Positions 54,909-61,493 of a stretch of DNA of 64,000 nt are shown in pieces. Origin of the DNA: an uncultured Actinomycetes bacterium (lineage in GTDB: Bacteria; Actinomycetota; Actinomycetes; Nanopelagicales; Nanopelagicaceae); assembly GCA_903863015.1 (NCBI GenBank), contig CAIPAI010000057.1:62001-126000 (forward strand), read 5' to 3'. The position numbers and the translations under genes were made by a program. Every line of letters starts with the position of its first letter. Positions within the stretch are counted from its first letter, which is position 1. Below the pieces are notes generated by a model. The model searched no databases. It was not told the origin of the DNA and saw only the letters and a program-made list of their open reading frames with translations.

Positions 54909-54926
54909 AAAAGTAACTTCGTCGCT

Positions 54927-55556
54927 TTAGGAAATTAATCCGCTATCGCGCGCAGCTTTATAAAGACCGGTTTTAGTGCGCGCTTCAAGTCCGGCGTCGC
55001 GATACTTCTCGCGTACACGATCGATATATGACTTCGCGGTGGATGGCGCGATGTCCATTCGGCGAGCAACCGCATCAAGTTTTAGTCCTGATGCGTAGAG
55101 CACTAATGCCCGTTGTTCTTGTTCAGAAAGTGAGATGTTCTGTGATCGCCGTGCTAGTAAGGCGCCGGCAAGCTCTGGAGATACGAATGAATCGCCTCGC
55201 AAAATGGACTCAACTGCGTCGAGGAGCTCACTAGTCTTGGCACGTTTGGAGACGAACCCATCGGCGCCTGCGATCATCACGGCCTGCACGGTGCTTGGTT
55301 CGGCGAGTGCACTCACTACGAGGACTGGAATTTCAAGGGCCGTCAAAAGTGAAATAACATCCGCAGGCGACCTGCCGTCACCGAGATCTAAATCCACGAT
55401 CGCAATGGTCGCACTTGTCTCGCGATGGGCAGCAACCGCCGCCAAGACATCAGATCCTTTGTAGACAATCTTTAGATTGGCATAACGCAAAGAGAGCTGA
55501 GCGAGAAGAGACTCGAGCACTAAAGGATGATCTTCTAGCAGGATAAACGAGGGCAT
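54927..55556 (-). CDS. LuxR/NarL-family response regulator
   Basis: A 209-residue two-component response regulator. The receiver domain (about 1-120) shows the acidic pair in LLEDHP, the probable phospho-acceptor Asp in IVDLDLGDG and the conserved Lys in FVSKRA. The C-terminal LuxR-type helix-turn-helix (about 140-205) reads LSEQEQRALVLYASGLKL and IAPSTAKSYIDRVREKY. I start it at the ATG at 55556 because AAAGGAGG lies four bases upstream and the receiver fold begins at MPSFILLEDH; the longer frame has no support. It ends 18 bases from the giant gene, tail to tail, and is divergent from the sensor kinase. It probably pairs with that kinase. Control of the giant gene is possible but unproven. 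Confidence 0.92.
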   Translation of the reverse strand: MPSFILLEDHPLVLESLLAQLSLRYANLKIVYKGSDVLAAVAAHRETSATIAIVDLDLGDGRSPADVISLLTALEIPVLVVSALAEPSTVQAVMIAGADGFVSKRAKTSELLDAVESILRGDSFVSPELAGALLARRSQNISLSEQEQRALVLYASGLKLDAVARRMDIAPSTAKSYIDRVREKYRDAGLEARTKTGLYKAARDSGLIS

Positions 55557-55614
55557 GTCGCCTCCTTTCCAGATGCAGTGATAACCAGTCAGCGCTGCTC
55601 TTCGAATTGAACGG

Positions 55615-55620
55615 TAGCAT
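55615..55620 (+). promoter_or_regulatory. Candidate -10 box of a leaderless promoter for the sensor kinase
   Basis: TAGCAT is followed by six bases and the GTG start at 55627. No Shine-Dalgarno sequence precedes the GTG. The spacing matches the other leaderless candidates in this window. The 70-base gap to the response regulator start must hold both divergent promoters. Confidence 0.5.
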
Positions 55621-55626
55621 TTCAAC

Positions 55627-57909
55627 GTGGATATCAAGCGTTTTTGGGTGGCGCCGGCTCCTACCTTGGCCCAACGAGTCGAGCAGGTCACCAATCTGGC
55701 TTCACAGGTGCTCGTCGGGCTCTCCGTGATTGGTCTACTGTCCATAGCTATTTGGCGAGGCGATCGGAACCTGGCCATAATTTTTCTTTTTGCACTTGCT
55801 CTTGTTCTTCTCTCTTATCTTTTGCTGGGTAGGCGCTTTGCCTTCCTACCGGTGCTACTAGCGCTCTGGATCACTTACCTTGCACCTTTGCCAGGTATTG
55901 GATCGCCGAAAATTTTCATTCCGGTTACCTTTCTCAGTTTTATGGTGGCCCTGGTTCCCACCTTCCTTCTAGAGGCGCTTCCAGCGACGGTTGTTTTACT
56001 CGGAACAGTGAGTTACGAGGCGTGGGTAGTCCTTAACCCAACTCCCGGTATGAATCTGGTGGCCTCACTCATCCATGGTTTTCCGATCATTTCGCTTTAT
56101 CACCTTGCATTAGGCCTGGGCTTCATCGTGACCCGCCGCGAAGCGATCGCAAACGCACACTTGATCGACGAGCAGGAGAAAGAGTCTCGAGAACTAGACG
56201 AACAAGCGGTAATTTTGGACACGATTCGACTAGATCGACAATCGATGCTGCAACGTCTTCATGAGACCGTGCTGAATACGCTCGGCGTAATTATTCGCAG
56301 CACGGATGCCTCTATTCCAGGCATATCCGAGCACTGTGGCGCTGACCTTGAAGTTCTAGATGAATGGCAGCGAAGCGATTTACCGCACGATATTCAAGAA
56401 ATTGTGGATGAGGCTATTCAACAAGTTCCCACCGATCGATTTGAAGTGAAGGTTTTCCCAGGAAAAGTAATCACACTAAGCGATGAGATTTCGCGTCGTA
56501 TCGGAGCAATTCTTCAGGAATTAGTGGCTAATGCCGTTCGACATTCGCAAGGAAATCTTATTCAAATCTCATGGCGAGTTATTGAAGAAACAAAAATTGA
56601 ATTAGTTGTCCGCGATAATGGAATTGGTTTTATTCAAGAGAATTCAGAACGGCTTGGTTTGCGAGTTATCGTTCGTGAAAATGTTGACGCCTTGCATGGA
56701 CAGCTTATATTGAAGTCAGAAGCAGGAATTGGCACCACAGTAACGATTCGTGTGCGCCTCGAGGCAGACGAGCGAGCAATCGCGCGGGCGCATCCCTCGA
56801 TTATCGGGACTCCACACAACACATCATTACTTGCTGCCCGAGGAGTTTTCATATTCCTTCTCGTGGCTGCGCCGCTGCTTGCGCAAGATTCGCATTATCG
56901 AAATTGGCTTTTTATACTTCTCGTAACTACAGCACTTTTTCATCTCACATTTGTTACAAAAAGAAATGTGCCCCGTCTCTGGTTACAAATCCTGGGTGTG
57001 TTCCTGGCCGAAGGTTCCCTTTGGTGTGCTTGGGCCGGATCAGACACATTTGTAAGTGCCAAGCCAACCCAATGGATTGCGAATGTCGCAATCATCTCTG
57101 GCTTACTCCTCGCATCCAGTCGCCAAGGCCTTGCTCGTTGGGCTTTGCTTCTGCTCTCGTTCGTACCGCCCTTCATTCTCTGGAATATCACGAGTGATCC
57201 GGAAGTCCAGCAACTCCTCAAATTTCCGCTCCTTGCAGGTTTGATCTGTACTCCCATTCTCTTCTTGGCAACCGTCCTTGCTCGGCAACAAAGTACCCAA
57301 GTTCGCACCAGGGGAGAGACCATTCGATTGGCAGTTTTGGCAGAGGCACAACGTGCCAAGTTGGCGATCTCCCGGCTGGAGAGATGGAACTCAGCAGTTC
57401 GTAATGCTCGAAAGTTGATGACGGAAGTAAGAGATGGAATTCCGGTAGATGACGCTATTCGTCATAGGGCCGAGGTGGCTGACTCGCAACTACGTGCTCA
57501 CCTGCAGATTGATCCAGATGAAGACGGTTCTTTCGCGCGCTTAGCCCTTGAACTTTCTGACGCATGCTCACGGCGCGGCAAGGTGCTCCACGTAGTTGTC
57601 AATGAAGTCTCTAAGAGCTTCGAACCGATTCCTTACGAAGTAGATAACTTCGTGCGAGCGCTGGTGAACGAAATGGATTCTCAAGGGCGTTTAAGAATTA
57701 TCACTCTAGAAGACCAAGAGATAATGAGTCTTACTTCTTCACTCTCCGGGGAGAATACGAGTTTGCAGATGTATCAGGATCAGTTGAAAATGTCGGCACT
57801 TTCGGAGTGGCTCTATCGCGACACTACGCTCTCCATCGAACTTTTATCACAGAGTGAAATTCCGGAAATTTGGATCAATATTTCACGGCCGATCAAGCAA
57901 ACTTCTTAA
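55627..57909 (+). CDS. Sensor histidine kinase with duplicated membrane and kinase-like halves
   Basis: A 760-residue membrane protein. The first half has about six hydrophobic segments (residues 20-180), a helical region with the likely phospho-acceptor His in RLHETVLNTL (about 209-214) and an ATPase domain with N box ELVANAVRHS (near 297), G1 box RDNGIGF and G2 box GIGTTVTIRV. This fits the NarX/DesK-type kinases that pair with LuxR-type regulators. A second block of five or six hydrophobic segments follows (about 402-555). A cytoplasmic C-terminal part (about 562-760) has helices and strands arranged like a second kinase, but I find no phospho-acceptor His, N box or DxGxG motif in it. The GTG start is placed by the TAGCAT box six bases upstream. 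The signal sensed is unknown. Confidence 0.85.
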   Translation: MDIKRFWVAPAPTLAQRVEQVTNLASQVLVGLSVIGLLSIAIWRGDRNLAIIFLFALALVLLSYLLLGRRFAFLPVLLALWITYLAPLPGIGSPKIFIPVTFLSFMVALVPTFLLEALPATVVLLGTVSYEAWVVLNPTPGMNLVASLIHGFPIISLYHLALGLGFIVTRREAIANAHLIDEQEKESRELDEQAVILDTIRLDRQSMLQRLHETVLNTLGVIIRSTDASIPGISEHCGADLEVLDEWQRSDLPHDIQEIVDEAIQQVPTDRFEVKVFPGKVITLSDEISRRIGAILQELVANAVRHSQGNLIQISWRVIEETKIELVVRDNGIGFIQENSERLGLRVIVRENVDALHGQLILKSEAGIGTTVTIRVRLEADERAIARAHPSIIGTPHNTSLLAARGVFIFLLVAAPLLAQDSHYRNWLFILLVTTALFHLTFVTKRNVPRLWLQILGVFLAEGSLWCAWAGSDTFVSAKPTQWIANVAIISGLLLASSRQGLARWALLLLSFVPPFILWNITSDPEVQQLLKFPLLAGLICTPILFLATVLARQQSTQVRTRGETIRLAVLAEAQRAKLAISRLERWNSAVRNARKLMTEVRDGIPVDDAIRHRAEVADSQLRAHLQIDPDEDGSFARLALELSDACSRRGKVLHVVVNEVSKSFEPIPYEVDNFVRALVNEMDSQGRLRIITLEDQEIMSLTSSLSGENTSLQMYQDQLKMSALSEWLYRDTTLSIELLSQSEIPEIWINISRPIKQTS

Positions 57910-57931
57910 GTGAAGAGATCGCTCCAATTGA

Positions 57932-58219
57932 TTAACGCAGAATCCAATGCTCGACAGCGGGCGGTTCGGCAAAGAAGGGCGAAATAGCCGCGCGCCAATC
58001 TGTAAACCTAGGGGATTCTCTAAACCCGACGGTATGCGCCTCCAAGGTCTCCCAAGCGATAGCCAGCATCACAACGTCGGGGCGCTCAATGCCACGGTGC
58101 ACATGAACGTCGATAAATCCCTCTGCGCCACGAACGATGTCGAGCGCGCGCTTTAATACCTCTTCGAATTCGTCAGCGCGCCCGGGGGACACGGTGATGT
58201 AGGCAGTCTCCATGATCAT
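57932..58219 (-). CDS. Small ABM-domain (antibiotic biosynthesis monooxygenase-like) protein
   Basis: A 95-residue protein with the dimeric alpha-beta barrel pattern of ABM proteins: an N-terminal strand (ETAYITVSPGRADEFE), a helix, a strand with FIDVHVHRGIERPD and VVMLAIAWET, and the helix HTVGFRESPRFTDWRAAI. Members include quinol monooxygenases, heme-degrading enzymes and stress proteins, so the reaction cannot be named. The start may be ATG 58219 or the in-frame ATG 58213. It ends 22 bases from the sensor kinase and starts 28 bases from mobA on the opposite strand. Confidence 0.8.
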   Translation of the reverse strand: MIMETAYITVSPGRADEFEEVLKRALDIVRGAEGFIDVHVHRGIERPDVVMLAIAWETLEAHTVGFRESPRFTDWRAAISPFFAEPPAVEHWILR

Positions 58220-58235
58220 GGGTCGATGGTAACCG

Positions 58236-58241
58236 TAGACT
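58236..58241 (+). promoter_or_regulatory. Candidate -10 box of a leaderless promoter for mobA
   Basis: TAGACT is followed by six bases and the ATG at 58248. No ribosome binding site is visible. The gap to the divergent ABM gene is only 28 bases, so the promoter must be this close. Confidence 0.5.
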
Positions 58242-58247
58242 TCTCAC

Positions 58248-58847
58248 ATGTCTGAGTTCACCGCCATTTTGCTCACAGGCGGAAGCGCGCGTCGCCTGAG
58301 TGGCATCGATAAAGCAACCTTAAAAATTGCGGGGGAGAGTTGCTTTGTTCGAGTGCTTTCCGCCCTGCAGTCAGCGTCAGCGATTATCGTCGTGGGGCCA
58401 CCTATTGAAGTGAAAGACGAGCGAATCACTTTTCTGCAAGAAGAACCGAAAGGCGGGGGACCAGTGGCAGCCCTTGCGGCAGCCCTTGGTCATATCTCTA
58501 CCGAAAGAGTCGCGGTCGTTTCGGTTGATGTTCCGCTCGTCTCGGGAGCGGTTGATGAATTAAGAGCGCAGTGGCAGCCGACTGATGTTGCCCTGGTGGC
58601 CTCTGACGGCATGCACGAAAGTTATTTAGTCTCAATATTTAATGTCGAGGCGTTGCGGGCCGCTATCGCTGCGCTTGCCACTGCTGCGAACGCCTCAATG
58701 AAATCAGTGCTCGCGTACTTGAATTATCGGCCGGTGATAGTGAGTAACCCCGATATGTTGATTGATGTGGACACCCCAGAAGACCTCGCAAGAGTGGAAG
58801 CAATCTTGCGGCTCAGATCTTGCGGCTCAGATCAGGAATCGAGGTAG
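58248..58847 (+). CDS. mobA: Molybdenum cofactor guanylyltransferase (MobA-like)
   Basis: MobA transfers GMP from GTP to molybdopterin, giving the guanine dinucleotide cofactor of some molybdoenzymes. The 199-residue product has the nucleotidyltransferase signature TGGSARRLSGIDKATLK at about residues 10-26, then EEPKGGGPVAAL, SVDVPLVSG (the metal-site region, usually DMP in relatives) and VDTPEDLARVE near the end. It belongs to the actinobacterial type that travels with a DUF6457 gene. The last residues are read through a 14-bp tandem duplication, which appears to have shifted the frame and moved the stop codon from 58853-58855 to 58845-58847. The catalytic part is unaffected. Confidence 0.85.
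   Translation: MSEFTAILLTGGSARRLSGIDKATLKIAGESCFVRVLSALQSASAIIVVGPPIEVKDERITFLQEEPKGGGPVAALAAALGHISTERVAVVSVDVPLVSGAVDELRAQWQPTDVALVASDGMHESYLVSIFNVEALRAAIAALATAANASMKSVLAYLNYRPVIVSNPDMLIDVDTPEDLARVEAILRLRSCGSDQESR
58803..58833 (+). repeat. 14-bp tandem duplication at the 3' end of mobA
   Basis: ATCTTGCGGCTCAG occurs twice head to tail (58803-58816 and 58817-58830), followed by ATC. Because 14 is not a multiple of 3, it changes the reading frame. With one copy removed, mobA would read ...RLRSGIEVGK and end in the TGA at 58853-58855, overlapping the ATG of the next gene as ATGA. That is the coupling seen at other gene pairs in this window. Confidence 0.85.
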
Positions 58848-58851
58848 GGAA

Positions 58852-59094
58852 ATGAACGAAGTAGAGCGGTGGAGCGCATTGGCGACCCAGGAGCTCGGCA
58901 TAGCAATACCCATCGACATCGCGGGGATCCTGGATCTCACCAAGGAGGTCGCTCACGGGGTGACTCGGCCAGCTGCCCCGGTGGCCGCCTACCTCCTTGG
59001 ACTCGTACAAGGGAGCGATCCGAGCCAAGTAGCAGTTGCGGAAGCGACTTTGCGGCGCCTGGCGGCAGAGTGGGAGCCAGATTCGGCCCGTTAG
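58852..59094 (+). CDS. DUF6457-type small protein
   Basis: An 80-residue acidic, helical protein (MNEVERWSALATQELG, then LDLTKEVAHGVTRPAAPVAAYLLG). It matches the DUF6457 family as I know it, which in Actinomycetota lies next to, or fused to, MobA-like proteins and is presumed to help molybdenum cofactor chemistry or binding. The function is not established. The ATG at 58852 follows GAGG at 58841-58844. It lies four bases after the present mobA stop codon, and the two genes are probably cotranscribed. Confidence 0.75.
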   Translation: MNEVERWSALATQELGIAIPIDIAGILDLTKEVAHGVTRPAAPVAAYLLGLVQGSDPSQVAVAEATLRRLAAEWEPDSAR

Positions 59095-59187
59095 TACCAG
59101 GGTCAGTGGGGCGGCTCGCGGATTTCGCGCCCCTCCGAGCCGGCGTGTACCCTGGGCTGGCTGAAGCCTCTCCGGGGGCAGTAGCGA

Positions 59188-59260
59188 GCCCCCTTAGCTC
59201 AGTAGGTAGAGCGTCTCCATGGTAAGGAGAAGGTCTACGGTTCGATTCCGTAAGGGGGCC
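59188..59260 (+). tRNA. tRNA-Thr (anticodon GGT)
   Basis: Acceptor stem GCCCCCT with AGGGGGC, D arm TAGCTCAGTAGGTAGAGC, anticodon stem TCTCC/GGAGA with anticodon GGT at 59221-59223, T arm TACGG-TTCGATT-CCGTA. The 3' CCA is not encoded. A possible extended -10 TGTACCCT lies at 59146-59153. Confidence 0.95.
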
Positions 59261-59313
59261 CTGGTTCTTCCCTCTTCAACGGGCATCTGGCTTGCTGAGG
59301 CGTGCGGAGCTGG

Positions 59314-59387
59314 GGCGGGGTAGCTCAGTCTGGTAGAGCAAGCGGCTCATAATCGCTGTGTCGCCGGTTCAAGTCCGGCCTCCGCTA
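59314..59387 (+). tRNA. tRNA-Met, elongator type (anticodon CAT)
   Basis: The D arm is TAGCTCAGTCTGGTAGAGCA, the anticodon CAT is at 59348-59350 in the loop CTCATAA, and the T arm is GCCGG-TTCAAGT-CCGGC. The anticodon stem AGCGG/TCGCT lacks the three G-C pairs of an initiator, and base 1 is not mismatched in the initiator fashion, so this is the elongator. CCA is not encoded. The order tRNA-Thr, tRNA-Met, rpmG is common in the phylum. Confidence 0.93.
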
Positions 59388-59565
59388 CAAAGTAGGACAA
59401 GTAGGGCTGGGAACGAGTGGGCAAGAGTGGGTAAGTCTGGCGACTTACGCAGGATTTTCCGGAAAGGTACCTCTCCGGGTAGCCTTCTCACGTTCCAGAA
59501 GCACGTTCATGGAGTTAACGGGAAGCCCGGTTGGGTTTCGTTTCTAGGTTTTGAGGGGAGCCGTC
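59388..59565 (+). promoter_or_regulatory. Leader region of rpmG with a possible attenuator hairpin
   Basis: This 178-base gap holds a possible -10 box TAGCCT (59480-59485). It also holds a hairpin at 59522-59539 (GAAGCCC, loop GGTT, GGGTTTC, with one G-T pair) followed by a T-rich stretch, then the rpmG ribosome binding site GAGGGGAG (59553-59560). The hairpin could be a terminator for the tRNA transcript or an attenuator. The evidence is weak. Confidence 0.35.
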
Positions 59566-59736
59566 ATGGCCAGCAAGAGCGCCGACATTCGGCCAAAGAT
59601 CACCATGGCATGCGTGGAGTGCAAAGAGCGCAACTACATCACCAAGAAGAACCGTCGTAACGATCCAGACCGCATGGAGCTGAAGAAGTTCTGCCCACGC
59701 TGCAAGTTGTCGACCGTTCACCGCGAGACTCGCTAA
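59566..59736 (+). CDS. rpmG: 50S ribosomal protein L33 (zinc-binding form)
   Basis: A 56-residue component of the large ribosomal subunit. The product begins [19 protein letters not shown] and carries the zinc-ribbon pairs CVEC and CPRC, so it is the C+ (zinc-binding) form, not the zinc-free paralogue many actinobacteria also carry. The ATG at 59566 follows GAGGGGAG with five bases of spacing. It is followed 12 bases later by the hadA-like gene, the usual order in the phylum. Confidence 0.97.
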   Translation: MASKSADIRPKITMACVECKERNYITKKNRRNDPDRMELKKFCPRCKLSTVHRETR

Positions 59737-59748
59737 TTACCGAGCCTC

Positions 59749-60150
59749 ATGGCTCTCTCTGCTGAATTCTTAGGGCGCACTTACCGCGCCGATGCAGCTC
59801 ATATTGTTTCAGCTGATGAAGTTCGTGCATTCCTGCACGCCATCGGTGAACCCTCAGGAGATATCGCACCGCCCACTTTTGCGATCAAGCTAGCGCTCGC
59901 GGAATCTGAATCGGTAATGAAGAGTCCTGAACTTGGTCTCGACTGGAGTCGGGTAGTGCATGGCGATCAGAGATTTGAATACCATCGCCCCATTCGCGTA
60001 GGCGATGCGCTTGATTGCGAAACCGTGATTGACGCCATTAAATCGGTAGCCGGAAACGACATCATCACTACTCGTTGCGATCTCACAACCAATAGCGAAT
60101 TGATAGTGCGTTCATGGGCTGTGCTCTTCTTTAGGGGTCCAGAGAAATGA
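59749..60150 (+). CDS. MaoC-type dehydratase, FAS1-like subunit (HadA-like)
   Basis: A 133-residue hot-dog-fold protein of the FAS1-like dehydratase group. In mycobacteria the equivalent position after rpmG holds hadA, whose product pairs with HadB as a (3R)-hydroxyacyl-ACP dehydratase. Visible marks are RADAAHIVSADEVRAFLHAIGE at the start (read in parts), APPTFAIKLA, GDQRFEYHRPIRVGDAL and the final SWAVLFFRG. The substrate here is not known, since mycolic-acid synthesis cannot be assumed. It overlaps the next gene by ATGA (60147-60150), so the two subunits are probably made together. Confidence 0.85.
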   Translation: MALSAEFLGRTYRADAAHIVSADEVRAFLHAIGEPSGDIAPPTFAIKLALAESESVMKSPELGLDWSRVVHGDQRFEYHRPIRVGDALDCETVIDAIKSVAGNDIITTRCDLTTNSELIVRSWAVLFFRGPEK

Positions 60151-60572
60151 GCCGAATCTCTTACTCTTCATTAACGGTTGGCAGCGCGTTGCCGGAGCGA
60201 AGTTTTCAGATCACTCGTGCAGACCTCAAAACGTATGCAGATGCCAGCGGTGATCAGAATCCCATTCATCAAGATGAAGCATTCGCGATAAGTGTGGGGC
60301 TACCCAATCTCATCGCGCACGGTATGTACACCATGGCACTTGCTGGGAAGTACATCACCGATTGGGCGGGCGAGCTCACTGCACTCGCAGAGTTTGGTGT
60401 GCGCTTCACTAAGCCGGTAATTGTGCCGGCAGATGTACCCGCCACCGTTATCTTCACAGGTTCGGTAACTGAGCTACTCCCTGGTAATCGCGCGAAGGTT
60501 GAGATCCTCGCGATGAGTGACGGGGTCAAGGTACTCGGTCAGGCTCGAGCCGTTGTCGTTTGCGATGAGTGA
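60147..60572 (+). CDS. MaoC-type dehydratase, catalytic subunit (HadB-like)
   Basis: A 141-residue MaoC/hydratase-2 type protein. The catalytic motif YADASGDQNPIHQDEAFA carries the conserved Asp and His, followed by GLPNLIAHGMYTMAL. Members hydrate or dehydrate enoyl/3-hydroxyacyl thioesters. It starts at the ATGA overlap with the hadA-like gene and overlaps the next gene by 8 bases (60565-60572), so the three genes probably form one transcript beginning at rpmG. The HadAB heterodimer is the expected assembly from mycobacterial work; here it is inferred from gene order. Confidence 0.88.
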   Translation: MSRISYSSLTVGSALPERSFQITRADLKTYADASGDQNPIHQDEAFAISVGLPNLIAHGMYTMALAGKYITDWAGELTALAEFGVRFTKPVIVPADVPATVIFTGSVTELLPGNRAKVEILAMSDGVKVLGQARAVVVCDE

Positions 60573-61473
60573 GGCACCCGTTGATGTCATCGCGCTCGCA
60601 GAAGCTCGCAAGCTCGCTAAAGCCACGAAGGACTTTGCCCTTGCTGACCACCTGAGAGAAGAGATCTCAGTGCTTGGATGGCAGATAAAAGATCTGCCGG
60701 GTTCGTATGAACTCTCACCACAACCCACCTTCGAAACTTTCACCTCGTTCGATGATGTTCCAGAAACGCCTACCAACGCGCGCTACCTCGCCCTCATCAA
60801 AGTAGATGGATGGTTGGAAGATATTAAGACGTGCACTGATGCCTTGCACGAGCGCGCACCCGAAGTGGCGGTATTACTTGTTGATGTCTCCGGTGATACG
60901 GAAATTGCTGAAGGGGTTCATCACATCGCGTCAGCCCATGGCTTCCACGAAATCCACCTCACGCGCGATCCAGGGTGGGGTCCCGTAATGCGCTCGGCAT
61001 CTGAGAAGTTCCACGCGGAGAACATCATCTTGATGGATCCTTCAACAGTGCTCTTAGAAAATCCGATTCCCGCAATTGATGCGACCCTCGCGGATCCTGG
61101 CGTCGTCGCAGTGGGGTGGCGTGGTGCATTGGTGAATATTGAAGATGCTTGGCGCACCGTTGACGATAAAGGTCCAGGCGAAGTCGATGTACTGCTTGGC
61201 TACTTCATGGCAGTGCGCAGAAAGGCATTGCTCGCGACCGAGGCCCCCCATACCAAGGCGCTCTTTTATCGAAACGCGGATCTAGAACTTTCCTTGGAAT
61301 TGCGCGCGCATGGTGGGCGGCTCGTGGCACTCGATCTTCCGCTTGCACAAGGGCGTCATCGGGGATACCACGATTCTGAGCCAGCAATGCGTGAGCGGGA
61401 ATCGAAGAAGAATTACGACCGAATATTGGCGAAGTTTCGTGGACGTAGCGAGATTCTCTCGCCTCGTCGCTAG
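60565..61473 (+). CDS. Glycosyltransferase-like protein with an N-terminal CysRS-tail-like segment
   Basis: A 302-residue protein. Residues 1-50 (LAEARKLAKATKDFALADHL, GWQIKDLPG) closely resemble the helical C-terminal tail of cysteinyl-tRNA synthetases. The rest (about 70-300) resembles a GT-A glycosyltransferase: a nucleotide-sugar-type start (ARYLALIKVDGW), ILMDPSTVLLENP where family 2 enzymes usually have DxD, LGYFMAVRRKAL, and YRNADLELSLELRAHGGRLV. The missing second Asp of DxD makes activity uncertain. I chose ATG 60565, inside the end of the hadB-like gene, because the upstream frame adds only unrelated sequence. Substrate unknown. Confidence 0.7.
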   Translation: MSEAPVDVIALAEARKLAKATKDFALADHLREEISVLGWQIKDLPGSYELSPQPTFETFTSFDDVPETPTNARYLALIKVDGWLEDIKTCTDALHERAPEVAVLLVDVSGDTEIAEGVHHIASAHGFHEIHLTRDPGWGPVMRSASEKFHAENIILMDPSTVLLENPIPAIDATLADPGVVAVGWRGALVNIEDAWRTVDDKGPGEVDVLLGYFMAVRRKALLATEAPHTKALFYRNADLELSLELRAHGGRLVALDLPLAQGRHRGYHDSEPAMRERESKKNYDRILAKFRGRSEILSPRR

Positions 61474-61481
61474 CAAACGCC

Positions 61482-61487
61482 TACGCT
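61482..61487 (+). promoter_or_regulatory. Candidate -10 box of a leaderless promoter for murB
   Basis: TACGCT is followed by six bases and the ATG at 61494. The 20-base gap after the preceding gene has no Shine-Dalgarno sequence. The layout matches the mobA and kinase promoters. Confidence 0.5.
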
Positions 61488-61493
61488 CGCACT

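Noticed and set aside
16400..53360. FN3 repeats as an assembly artefact
   Set aside because: Neighbouring copies are well diverged in sequence and length, and the frame is intact throughout, which a misassembly of identical repeats would not give.
4170..54908. Non-ribosomal peptide or polyketide synthase
   Set aside because: The size invites the thought, but there is no adenylation, carrier or ketosynthase motif; the protein has a signal peptide and FN3 repeats.
56940..57359. Minus-strand open frame inside the sensor kinase
   Set aside because: It lies opposite membrane-helix codons of a clear gene and shows no recognisable domain.
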